Shown here in pieces: positions 8,559 to 16,115 of a DNA stretch of 64,000 nt. Position 1 is the first letter of the stretch; every line of letters starts with the position of its first letter. Source of the DNA: JAUWVG01 sp964633715 (GTDB lineage Bacteria > Acidobacteriota > Aminicenantia > Aminicenantales > Aminicenantaceae); assembly GCA_964633715.1 (NCBI GenBank), contig CAZWHQ010000012.1, positions 29,191-93,190 on the forward strand, read 5' to 3'. The translations under genes were made by a program, and so were the position numbers. The notes beneath the pieces are model-generated. The model ran no database searches, was not told where the DNA came from, and saw nothing but the letters and a program-made list of their open reading frames with translations.

Positions 8559-9550
8559 TTTGAGAGAGGATGGATCACCTCAGCGTGAATTTTCCCCATT
8601 TCGGAAACCAGCACATCGAACATGTCCTCTCCCTTGTACATGCCAATAATGGATCCACCTGATCCGGCAAATTTTGCGGAGGCTCCACACCGTCGTGCAG
8701 TCTGGATGAGCTCCTTGTTGGCCTCGCTGATGAACATGATTTTTGATCTCAGATCGAAGTTCAGATTCATAAGATTAAAAAATTTGTTCCAATCTCCCTG
8801 TTTTAAGGCAGAAAATCCTGCTTCAGCCAGCTCAGCTAAAGACTTGAGGGTGGAAAGGATGTTTTTGTCTCCACTCTCATATCCTTTACGGATATCGTTT
8901 AAAACTTTCCCCGAAATCTTGCCCAGATCAGATTTATAGGCCAAGTAAAAATCTGGAAGAAGCGACAGGTCAAGATTTTTGTAAATGCCGTGGCCCGTCT
9001 TTTTAATGAGGCTCTTTTTCAAATCCATGTACACACATCCTTCATACACTTGAACAACACGGTCCATGTATCCTGCATTGATCCCCAATTCCTTTAATTC
9101 GGCATCGAGGATAAGAGAGGGTTGGAAGTCCTTAGGAATATCCACATCATAGAATTCCATTAAGGCCCGCAGAGCGGCCGTAATGATCGCACTCGATCCG
9201 CCCAGGCCGATCTGACGGGGTATAGTGGTTTTATACTGAATGGAAAAATTTTTGTTTTCCAACTCAATATTATGAAGCCGGCAGTAGTCACTGAATTTTT
9301 TAATCGTGGCTTTTATAAGGCGGGTTCCTCCGTAATATCCAAAAAGTTGGGTAGCCTCCACAAGGTTATCTATATTTTTATATAAATTTTTTTCTGTATC
9401 AGAAGGCACTATTCTCAACTCGGATGATTCTTCTAGGAACACTTGGGCAGAAAAATTTTTTATGTTAAGGGCAATAATTTTACCGAAATAGCCATCCGAG
9501 GGATTGCCCAGAAGCCCGGCTCGGGCAAAAGCTCGCGTCTCAATAGCCAT
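8555..9550 (-). CDS. GHMP-family sugar kinase, glucuronokinase-like
   Basis: A GHMP kinase of about 331 residues. The N-terminal RAFARAGLLGNPSDGYFGK strongly resembles plant glucuronokinase, which makes D-glucuronate 1-phosphate from glucuronate and ATP. The phosphate-binding motif PRQIGLGGSSA is at residues 111-121, the probable catalytic Asp is in GYMDRV (D163), and the C-terminal GHMP motif is AKFAGSGGSIIG. The start at 9550 (ATG) is preferred over an in-frame GTG at 9556 from spacing to GAAGAG; either overlaps the upstream gene. It lies between an epimerase-like gene and a sugar-acid TRAP transporter. Glucuronate as substrate is inferred from similarity and context; other C1 sugar kinases of the family are possible. 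Confidence 0.88.
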   Translation of the reverse strand: MAIETRAFARAGLLGNPSDGYFGKIIALNIKNFSAQVFLEESSELRIVPSDTEKNLYKNIDNLVEATQLFGYYGGTRLIKATIKKFSDYCRLHNIELENKNFSIQYKTTIPRQIGLGGSSAIITAALRALMEFYDVDIPKDFQPSLILDAELKELGINAGYMDRVVQVYEGCVYMDLKKSLIKKTGHGIYKNLDLSLLPDFYLAYKSDLGKISGKVLNDIRKGYESGDKNILSTLKSLAELAEAGFSALKQGDWNKFFNLMNLNFDLRSKIMFISEANKELIQTARRCGASAKFAGSGGSIIGMYKGEDMFDVLVSEMGKIHAEVIHPLSK

Positions 9551-10409
9551 TATCACTCTTCAGAACAGAAAGAACGCCTCTCACATAACCGACCGATTCC
9601 GCGGCTCCGGCTAAAGGATCTTTGCTATCTTTTTCATATTCGAGGGAAGCGATTCCCGCATATTTGATTTTGAGCAAAGTCCCAATGAATTGGGGAATGT
9701 TTATGACTCCCCGGCCGACTTCCACAGTGCTTCCTTCCTTGGTCGAAGCCGACACATCTTTAAAATGGACATCGAGCAGGCGGTCGGCATACTTCAAGGC
9801 AGAATCAGACGGATTGACTCCCGAACGCTGAGTATGGCCAATATCAATGCAGAGTCCCATCCGCAAATCCAGGCTTTTTATTTTTTCATAAACACTCTCC
9901 GGAGTCGGATAGAGCTCGTCTCCGGGACCATGGTTATGGATGGCCACCCGGATATTGTATTCTTTCACTTTATTTTCGACCAGTTCCAAGAGCTCGTGAT
10001 TGGGAACACCTATGATCACTCGCATGCCGGCAGCCTTGGCATAGTCAAAAGCCCTCTTGACCTCCTCTTCATTCTTCATATAAACCACACCACAGCCGTA
10101 GAGATCGAGACCGGCATCCTCAACTTTTTGGGCAACAGTCCTAATTTCTGATTCCGTGCTTTCCATAGGCAGATGAAAGTCTTTCAAACAAATACGGGTC
10201 AATCCCAATCTCTTCGTCATTGCCAGGGTTTTTTCCAGATCAAACTCCCTGAACGTATAGGAGGCCATCCCCAATTTTAATGCTGTCCCGCCGGATTCAG
10301 CCCGCTGCCCCTTGTGCTTCGAAAAGGACTCAAGTTGTGATGAAAATGATGCCGCCATCACCCCCGTTCCGGTCAGTTTAAAAAATTCCCGTCTTGTGGT
10401 TTTAGTCAT
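9540..10409 (-). CDS. Tat-exported sugar phosphate isomerase/epimerase (TIM barrel)
   Basis: First gene of the operon, 289 residues. It has a Tat signal (TTRREFFKLTGTGVMAASF near the N-terminus) and a xylose-isomerase-like TIM barrel from about residue 43 (LKLGMASYTFREFDLEKTL). Metal-site residues are visible: IHNHGPGDE, CIDIGHTQRSG, LLDVHFKDV and SLEYE, matching the Glu/Asp/His set of the AP-endonuclease-2 family. The start at 10409 has AAGGAGAG upstream. Family members isomerise or epimerise sugars, and several act on 3-keto-glycosides; export suggests action on extracellular sugars. The divergent DUF1080 and Gfo/Idh genes support a keto-sugar role. Confidence 0.88.
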   Translation of the reverse strand: MTKTTRREFFKLTGTGVMAASFSSQLESFSKHKGQRAESGGTALKLGMASYTFREFDLEKTLAMTKRLGLTRICLKDFHLPMESTESEIRTVAQKVEDAGLDLYGCGVVYMKNEEEVKRAFDYAKAAGMRVIIGVPNHELLELVENKVKEYNIRVAIHNHGPGDELYPTPESVYEKIKSLDLRMGLCIDIGHTQRSGVNPSDSALKYADRLLDVHFKDVSASTKEGSTVEVGRGVINIPQFIGTLLKIKYAGIASLEYEKDSKDPLAGAAESVGYVRGVLSVLKSDNGY

Positions 10410-10437
10410 GGATCCACTCTCCTTGAACCGATTCCCC

Positions 10438-10467
10438 ATTGAAATCAAATTTTAGTCTTCCTGTCAA
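10438..10467 (-). promoter_or_regulatory. Candidate promoter of the epimerase-kinase-TRAP operon
   Basis: Minus-strand TTGACA (10462-10467), 18-nt spacer and a weak -10 TTCAAT (10438-10443), about 30 nt upstream of the ATG at 10409. It lies beside the oppositely oriented promoter at 10476-10503. Confidence 0.4.
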
Positions 10468-10475
10468 CCTTAATA

Positions 10476-10503
10476 TTGACCCAAAGGAGATTTTTAATAT
10501 ACT
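10476..10503 (+). promoter_or_regulatory. Promoter of the DUF1080 gene
   Basis: TTGACC (10476-10481), 16-nt spacer, TATACT (10498-10503), 20 nt upstream of the ATG at 10523. The two divergent promoters are 8 bp apart, so a shared regulator could control both operons. Confidence 0.55.
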
Positions 10504-10522
10504 AAGAAAGGAGAAATGAAGT

Positions 10523-11341
10523 ATGCAAATTAAAAGAGTACTTTATAATCTGTGCAGAAATAGAAATTTAGTCCTTTTAATTTCTATATTCCTCCTATTG
10601 GCGGTATGTGGAAAAGAAAAACCAGTCAACCCTGAATCCTTTTCGGCCCAAGAACTCAACACTCTGACAGCAGAGGAAAAAGCGGAAGAGTGGACACTTC
10701 TCTTTGACGGCAAAACATTCAACGGCTGGCGTGGAATAGGTTTGGAAAACATCCCGGAGGGACACTGGACCATAGAAGACGGCGCCATCAAAAAGATCCC
10801 CTCCGGCAAAGTTTCCCTCCAGGAAGACGGGCAGCCTCTCGTAGGCGGAGATATAATGACAACCGAGACATTCGAGGACTTCGAGCTCTATTGGGAATGG
10901 AAGATTGTCCCAGCTGGAAACAGCGGAATCAAATACAATGTCTCCGAAAACATGTCGGCTTCGAATCCTCCGCCTCATGGGGCACTCGGATTTGAATACC
11001 AGATTCTCGATGACGATCTCCACAGCGACGGACAAAGAGGGGGACGGTATACGGCGTCCGCCCTCTATGATCTTGTGGAACCTATAGGAAAAGAGCTGAA
11101 ACCTGTTGGAGAATTTAATACGTCCCAGATTATTATGAAGGGGCAGCACGGTGAACACTGGCTCAACGGCACCAAGGTTTTAGAATATGACATGGACACA
11201 GATGAATTTAAAGCTCTGGTCGCCAAAAGCAAATATAAAGACTATGAGGGATTTGCGGACAAACGCAGCGGTCACATCGTTATTCAAGACCACACTTCAG
11301 CAGCCTGGTTCCGCAACATCAAAATCCGAATATTCAAATAA
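10523..11341 (+). CDS. 3-keto-disaccharide hydrolase-domain (DUF1080) lipoprotein
   Basis: A 272-residue exported lipoprotein: hydrophobic signal at about 16-27, lipobox Cys in LLAVCGKE, then a DUF1080 (3-keto-disaccharide hydrolase) domain filling the rest. Typical landmarks are WTLLFDGKTFNGWRG, GHWTIEDGAI, the acidic strand FELYWEWKIVPAGNSGIKY and the terminal HIVIQDHTSAAWFRNIKIR. Characterised members cleave 3-keto-glycosides formed by Gfo/Idh-type dehydrogenases. One such dehydrogenase follows 10 nt downstream, so the two probably form an operon. The start ATG has AAAGGAG upstream. Confidence 0.9.
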   Translation: MQIKRVLYNLCRNRNLVLLISIFLLLAVCGKEKPVNPESFSAQELNTLTAEEKAEEWTLLFDGKTFNGWRGIGLENIPEGHWTIEDGAIKKIPSGKVSLQEDGQPLVGGDIMTTETFEDFELYWEWKIVPAGNSGIKYNVSENMSASNPPPHGALGFEYQILDDDLHSDGQRGGRYTASALYDLVEPIGKELKPVGEFNTSQIIMKGQHGEHWLNGTKVLEYDMDTDEFKALVAKSKYKDYEGFADKRSGHIVIQDHTSAAWFRNIKIRIFK

Positions 11342-11351
11342 GGGGGAAAAT

Positions 11352-12692
11352 ATGAGTCAAAAAACAATCACACGAAGAAATTTTTTAAAAACGGTTTCAA
11401 CAGGAGCAGTGGCGGCATCTGTTGTTCGACTGCCGACCTCAAGCTACGGAAAAATCCTTGGAGCCAACGACCGCATTCGCGTTGGAATTGTCGGTTTTTC
11501 GGACAGGGCCCGGAATTCACTCATCCCCGCTTTTCTGGGAAGTGCAGAAGAACTCAATTTTGAAATTACTGCTGTCTCAGATATCTGGAACCGGAGGCGG
11601 GAAGAAGGAAAGGCTTTCCTGGAAGAAAAAACAGGCAATCCTGTGGCTGTTTTGCGCAACAACGAGGAGCTCTATGACTCAAATACAGTCGATGCTGTCA
11701 TCATCAGCACCGCTGATTTTCAGCATGCCCTTCACTGCATACAAGGAGTCGAAGCAGGAAAAGATGTCTATGTAGAAAAACCTTTCGCTAACAGCATGGC
11801 CGATGCTCGGGATGCCCTGAAAACCGTGTCAAAATCAGATAAAATCGTACAGATCGGAACCCAGCGGAGAAGCGCGGCCAACTACATCCAGGCCGACAGA
11901 TTTATCCGGTCCGGCCGCTTTGGGGATATTGTGGCTGTGGAGATGACCTGGAATGTCAATCAACCCGGACGCTGGCGCAGACCTAAATTGGTCGAGGACC
12001 TCCGAGAAGACGATGTGGATTGGAAACGCTATCTTATGAACCGTCCATTCGAAGCATGGGATCCCAGAAAATACATCGAATACCGCCTTTTCTGGCCTTA
12101 CTCTTCTGGTATACCAGGTCAGTGGATGGTTCACCAGATCGACACGGTCCATTGGTTCACAGACCTTCCCCATCCACGCAGTGTGGTGGTCAACGGCGGA
12201 ATTTATCTCTGGAAAGACGGCCGCAAAAATTTTGACACCCTGACGGCCGTATTTGATTACGGTCCTCTTAAAGACACAACAAAAGGTTTCCAAGTTATTT
12301 ATGTCTCACGGCAAACGAATTCAGCCGGCGGCGTTAAAGAGCTCTATTTTTCTAACGGAGGAACCCTCAATCTGCTGAACAATACCATCACGCCCGAGGG
12401 TGGTTTAACCCAGGGAATGGCTGCAGCCATGGGGATGGAAGAAAACAGACTTCCCGAGATGTCCATCGCCGAAGCAGTAGGTGTCGAAACAGCAGCCGAT
12501 ACAGGAACGGACGACGCCACATCCGCCCACATGCGGAATTGGATGGAGTGTGTACGGAGCCGGAAAACACCAAATGCCGATATCCATGCCGCCTACAATC
12601 ATTCCGTTGCGCTTAACATGACCATAGCAGCCATGCACTCAGGGAAACGCGTCACATTCAACGAGTCCAAACAAGAGGTCATTATCAGCTAA
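11352..12692 (+). CDS. Tat-exported Gfo/Idh/MocA-family oxidoreductase
   Basis: A 446-residue NAD(P)-dependent sugar dehydrogenase-like protein. The start at 11352 (AGGGGGAAAAT upstream) gives a clean Tat signal, ITRRNFLKTVSTGAVAAS; longer in-frame extensions overlap the preceding gene and are not used. The Rossmann start is RIRVGIVGFSDRARN (about 41-55), the family EKP motif is at 142-144 and the C-terminal domain has HQIDTVHWF. Family members usually hold their cofactor tightly when exported. With the upstream keto-disaccharide hydrolase it probably oxidises C3 of glycosides in the periplasm before cleavage. The substrate is unknown. Confidence 0.92.
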   Translation: MSQKTITRRNFLKTVSTGAVAASVVRLPTSSYGKILGANDRIRVGIVGFSDRARNSLIPAFLGSAEELNFEITAVSDIWNRRREEGKAFLEEKTGNPVAVLRNNEELYDSNTVDAVIISTADFQHALHCIQGVEAGKDVYVEKPFANSMADARDALKTVSKSDKIVQIGTQRRSAANYIQADRFIRSGRFGDIVAVEMTWNVNQPGRWRRPKLVEDLREDDVDWKRYLMNRPFEAWDPRKYIEYRLFWPYSSGIPGQWMVHQIDTVHWFTDLPHPRSVVVNGGIYLWKDGRKNFDTLTAVFDYGPLKDTTKGFQVIYVSRQTNSAGGVKELYFSNGGTLNLLNNTITPEGGLTQGMAAAMGMEENRLPEMSIAEAVGVETAADTGTDDATSAHMRNWMECVRSRKTPNADIHAAYNHSVALNMTIAAMHSGKRVTFNESKQEVIIS

Positions 12693-12753
12693 AATCTTTA
12701 ATTTTGCCTATCCTCATATAGAATTAGACCTTTCTATTTTTTTTTAAAAAGAC

Positions 12754-12818
12754 TTGACAAAAACCTAGTTTGGCTTATCTTATAAATATGTGTTTATATA
12801 AATAGGTTTTTATATAAA
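12754..12818 (+). promoter_or_regulatory. ArsR-gene promoter with two palindromic candidate operators
   Basis: TTGACA (12754-12759), 18-nt spacer and TCTTAT (12778-12783) are followed by two copies of the palindrome TTTATATAAA at 12793-12802 and 12809-12818. They are exactly 16 bp apart and end 11 nt before the ArsR ATG. Two half-turn-spaced palindromes in the transcription start/leader region are a natural autoregulatory site for an ArsR dimer. Occupancy is inferred. Confidence 0.55.
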
Positions 12819-12829
12819 AGGTTATTGAT

Positions 12830-13174
12830 ATGGATGACGCACAGCAACTGCAGCTTCTCTTCCATACTCTGGGAGATGCCAACAGGCTTAAAATTATCAA
12901 GTTCATCGGAAAGGAAGAAAGATCCGTTTCCGAGATTGTAGAATCTATAGGACTATCTCAGCCCCTGGTTTCACACCATCTGAGAATTCTCCGGGAAAGA
13001 GAAATCTTGGAGACAAAACGAAACGGGCCCTTCATTTACTACAAATTGAAAAACGAGAAATTACTCGGTGCTCTGGGATTATTCTTAGAGATAGCCAGTA
13101 CGGTAAAAAGCAGGACACCGTTTGAACCAATGTTTTGCTGTCCTCCCAAGTGGAGTACAAAAATAAAAAAATGA
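12830..13174 (+). CDS. ArsR/SmtB-family transcriptional repressor
   Basis: A 114-residue winged-helix protein. The ArsR core is clear: LFHTLGDANRLKIIKFI, recognition helix region SQPLVSHHLRILRE (about residues 43-57) and wing ETKRNGPFIYYKL. A C-terminal tail contains two adjacent Cys and prolines (MFCCPPKW), a plausible metal or thiol sensor site, but the classical ELCVCDL alpha-3 motif is absent. It precedes a Met/His/Cys-rich protein by 16 nt, consistent with a metal-responsive operon; the inducer is unknown. Confidence 0.92.
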   Translation: MDDAQQLQLLFHTLGDANRLKIIKFIGKEERSVSEIVESIGLSQPLVSHHLRILREREILETKRNGPFIYYKLKNEKLLGALGLFLEIASTVKSRTPFEPMFCCPPKWSTKIKK

Positions 13175-13190
13175 TGAGGAGGTTAAGGAT

Positions 13191-13664
13191 ATGAATTATA
13201 ACGGAAAGACAACAGGACCAAAGGAAAAGCAAATGTGGGAACACATGATGGAATGCTGCTGTTCGGAAATGTCGGACGAAGAGAAGAAAAAATGGAAGGC
13301 AGAAATTCCTAATATGAAGCAGCATATGATGGAATACGGCTGGGGCCATAAAATGGGCATGATGATAGGTCACAAACATGGGAAGATGGGAAGCTTCATG
13401 CCTATGGAAATGTGCAAGGATATGATGTCCTCTCTACATCAAAGCCATAGGGTTGCGAATCTGGCTACTCCTGAGGTTCAGGGCTTATTCGAAGACTGGG
13501 TGGAACAAATCGAGCAGGAGATGGTGGATTATCTAAAGAACAAAGATTCTGTTGAAGTCCACGAGGTGGCAAATCATTTCAAAATATCTAAAGAGAGCAC
13601 ATATTACTTCCTGACCAGACTGGCTCAGAAAGAAAAGATAAAGCTGAAAGTCAATAAAGAGTAA
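13191..13664 (+). CDS. Met/His/Cys-rich protein with C-terminal winged helix
   Basis: A 157-residue protein of no family I recognise. The N-terminal half (about 15-80) is strikingly rich in Met, His and Cys: WEHMMECCCSEM, MKQHMMEYGWGHKMGMMIGHKHGKMG and similar. The C-terminal part (about 90-157) reads like a small winged helix (DSVEVHEVANHFKISKES, then YYFLTRLAQKEKIKLKV). The start ATG follows GAGGAGG. It is co-directional with the ArsR gene and probably co-transcribed. A role in soft-metal (for example copper) binding coupled to DNA binding is inferred only from composition and context. Confidence 0.85.
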   Translation: MNYNGKTTGPKEKQMWEHMMECCCSEMSDEEKKKWKAEIPNMKQHMMEYGWGHKMGMMIGHKHGKMGSFMPMEMCKDMMSSLHQSHRVANLATPEVQGLFEDWVEQIEQEMVDYLKNKDSVEVHEVANHFKISKESTYYFLTRLAQKEKIKLKVNKE

Positions 13665-13682
13665 GACTAATTCAGTACTTTC

Positions 13683-14762
13683 TCAAGCTGAGTGAATAGA
13701 ACGGATCGGCTGTGTAAAACACTCGGGAAAACTTGGTACATTCAACAGGGTTGAACAAGAGAGCATCATTAACTGAATGGATAAAATAGACATTCTTTCT
13801 ATTTTTTTTTGAGCCAGCTCGCGCTGGATGATGTGATATTGAACGGCCATCGAGTGCCCCACTTCCCTCGACCAATAGGCCGCACTGTGTCCTCCTTTAG
13901 ACTGGCCATAGGTAAAGGGGATATTGTTGTCCTCCAAAATCCGAATAAAATTTCGTGCGCCTCTGATCAAACCGTCTTCTGTCCCACAGTCGATATAGAT
14001 ATGAGGCAGTTTCTCTTTAGGAATCTGAAGGACCAACTTGTAAGAATCATAGATATCACAATCTGCTTCAGTTAGAAAGATCTGCCCTTTCGGGGAGCGG
14101 TCCACCTGGCTGGAGAAACCTTCGATGGCTATGTTCGGATCCGGTTTATCGGACATCCGTTCCTCCCACATCACCCAGGGTTTCTCCCCTTTTTTCAGCC
14201 GTTCTTTTTGGCTCTGGGCATATCCGATAACACCGCTGTGGCTCCCGATTGAACAGAACAATTCCGGATGCCTTAGCCCGAGCACAATCGCCCCATATCC
14301 GCCCATCGAAAGCCCATTTATGGCCCGGCCTTCTCTAGCATTGATTGTCCTGTATGAGTCATCCACGTGAGGTATTAAATCTTTGATAATATAGTCTTCC
14401 CAGTTATTTTTTTGGCCCTCTTCATTTTTGGCCCAGTTGACATACCAGGAGTTTCCCACGTCCGGCATAACCACGATGAGATCATAATTAGATGCATATC
14501 TGGGAGCCCCAAGAGCTGCCCACGCCCTGTAATTGCTGGTCAGTCCATGAAGAAGGTAAAGAACAGGATAGCTTGTTTTTGTGGTTTCATAATCTTCCGG
14601 CAGATAGATGTTGTATTTCATCGTTCTGTTCACTGATTCAGAATAAAAATCGACAGTTTTAACCTCTCCGGTAGCAGGCAGCACACAAACAAAAACAAAA
14701 CCCAATATTAAAGCAAACGTCCATATTGACTGTGGATAAACACGTGTTTGGCTGTTCCTCAT
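13683..14762 (-). CDS. Exported esterase (esterase D / PF00756 type)
   Basis: An alpha/beta hydrolase with a signal peptide (about 12-32, ending LPATGE). The nucleophile elbow is GLSMGGYGA, the charge-relay His lies in SKGGHSAAYW, and the fold matches S-formylglutathione hydrolase/feruloyl-esterase-like proteins. The start at 14762 follows AGGAGGG. The family normally ends near HIIQRELAQK; here 41 further residues of low similarity follow. They begin right after an A9 run (13802-13810): one A fewer would give an immediate TAG stop. The extension is therefore probably due to an indel, sequencing error or slippage. Last gene of the Gfo/Idh-M20-esterase operon. Confidence 0.88.
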   Translation of the reverse strand: MRNSQTRVYPQSIWTFALILGFVFVCVLPATGEVKTVDFYSESVNRTMKYNIYLPEDYETTKTSYPVLYLLHGLTSNYRAWAALGAPRYASNYDLIVVMPDVGNSWYVNWAKNEEGQKNNWEDYIIKDLIPHVDDSYRTINAREGRAINGLSMGGYGAIVLGLRHPELFCSIGSHSGVIGYAQSQKERLKKGEKPWVMWEERMSDKPDPNIAIEGFSSQVDRSPKGQIFLTEADCDIYDSYKLVLQIPKEKLPHIYIDCGTEDGLIRGARNFIRILEDNNIPFTYGQSKGGHSAAYWSREVGHSMAVQYHIIQRELAQKKIERMSILSIQLMMLSCSTLLNVPSFPECFTQPIRSIHSA

Positions 14763-14784
14763 TTTCCCTCCTAACAAAATAAAC

Positions 14785-16104
14785 CTATTCTTTATCTATT
14801 TTCAGGATTGTTTTCAACAACACATTAGCCCCGTTGACAACATCCGACATGTGCGAGAATTCTTTTGGAGAATGGCTGACTCCTCCGACACTTGGGATAA
14901 AGATCATCCCCGTAGGAGCAATCTTAGCCATATCCTGCGCATCATGGCCGGCACCGGAGGGCATAAATTGTGATGTCAATCCCAGTTCTTCAGCCGATTC
15001 TGCAATTTTTTTTCTTATAGCCGGGTCGGTAGGAGCCGGAACAGCCATGGCATCGATGGGGTCAAAAAAGATTTTTGTGCCTGTTTTTTTCGATAAAAGG
15101 GCTGCTTCTTCTTCAATTTTCCTGTAGAGAGTTTGGATTTTATCAGCAGACAGGTCCCGGAGTTCCAGACTCATGACCACTTTTCCAGGTATGACGTTGG
15201 GCGCCCCCGGTTCAGCATGGATTCGTCCGACTGTTCCAACTTGACTGCCCTCGACACCGGTGACAACCCTGTTTACGGCTAGGATCAAGTGCGCCGCTGT
15301 CAATAAAGCATCCTGTCTCACATTCATAGGCGTCGTTCCAGCATGATTCGCATATCCCTCGATGCTCACATCCCACCATGCAATCCCCACGATCCCCTCG
15401 ACAACACCTATATCGATGTTTTTCGTCTCCAGAATGCGTCCCTGTTCGATATGGATTTCTAGGAAAGCCAAGATATCTCCTTTTTTACGTTTAACACTGT
15501 CCAGACTGTCCGGATCCCCTCCCAGAGCCTGAATCCCCTCCAGGACGGTTTTGCCGCTGTGGCTTTTTTCCGTGAGAGCTTCAGAAGTCAAGGTTCCATT
15601 CATCGCTCGGCTTCCAACAAGCCCCCCCTCTTCATCCGTAAACACAATCACCTCTAGAGGATGCCGGGTTTGGAGATTGTTCTCAACAAGCACTTGGACA
15701 CACTCGATAGCACTCAGGACACCAACAGTCCCATCATATTTTCCACCGTTCGGGACGGTATCGATATGTGATCCGGACAGGATCACGGGCAGAGATTTTT
15801 CTCTCCCCTCCCGTCTCCCCACCATGTTTCCCGCTGCATCAATCCTCACATCCAAACCTGCGGCCTCCATGAGGACTAAAATATATTTTCTTGCGGCAAT
15901 GTCTTCGTCGCTATAGGCCACACGGTGGACACCGCCTTCAGAGGTTTTTCCAAATTCCGCCAGTTCAAAAATGTGTTTCTCTATTCTTTTTGCATTAACC
16001 CTTAATTCTTTCATTGGTTGTCCTTTCTCACACAAGTATAAAACCGGACTGGCCATCAGAAGTAAAAATAGCCCAAGGAAAAGTCGTCGACAAAAATTGT
16101 ACAT
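14785..16104 (-). CDS. M20-family N-carbamoyl amino acid hydrolase / allantoate amidohydrolase-like
   Basis: A dinuclear-metal amidohydrolase. Metal ligands are visible in GSHIDTVPNGGKYDG (H113, D124), TDEEGG (E159) and GAGHDAQ; the lid-domain GYANHAGTTPMN carries the dimer-contact His. This set is typical of carbamoylases and allantoate deiminases, not plain peptidases. Two starts are plausible. The 16104 ATG (GGGGAGG upstream) adds a hydrophobic signal-like segment. The ATG at 16014 (AAAGGA upstream) gives a 409-residue cytosolic protein of standard family length. It lies 11 nt after the Gfo/Idh gene and 22 nt before the esterase gene. Substrate unknown. Confidence 0.9.
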   Translation of the reverse strand: MYNFCRRLFLGLFLLLMASPVLYLCEKGQPMKELRVNAKRIEKHIFELAEFGKTSEGGVHRVAYSDEDIAARKYILVLMEAAGLDVRIDAAGNMVGRREGREKSLPVILSGSHIDTVPNGGKYDGTVGVLSAIECVQVLVENNLQTRHPLEVIVFTDEEGGLVGSRAMNGTLTSEALTEKSHSGKTVLEGIQALGGDPDSLDSVKRKKGDILAFLEIHIEQGRILETKNIDIGVVEGIVGIAWWDVSIEGYANHAGTTPMNVRQDALLTAAHLILAVNRVVTGVEGSQVGTVGRIHAEPGAPNVIPGKVVMSLELRDLSADKIQTLYRKIEEEAALLSKKTGTKIFFDPIDAMAVPAPTDPAIRKKIAESAEELGLTSQFMPSGAGHDAQDMAKIAPTGMIFIPSVGGVSHSPKEFSHMSDVVNGANVLLKTILKIDKE

Positions 16105-16115
16105 CCCTGCCTCCC

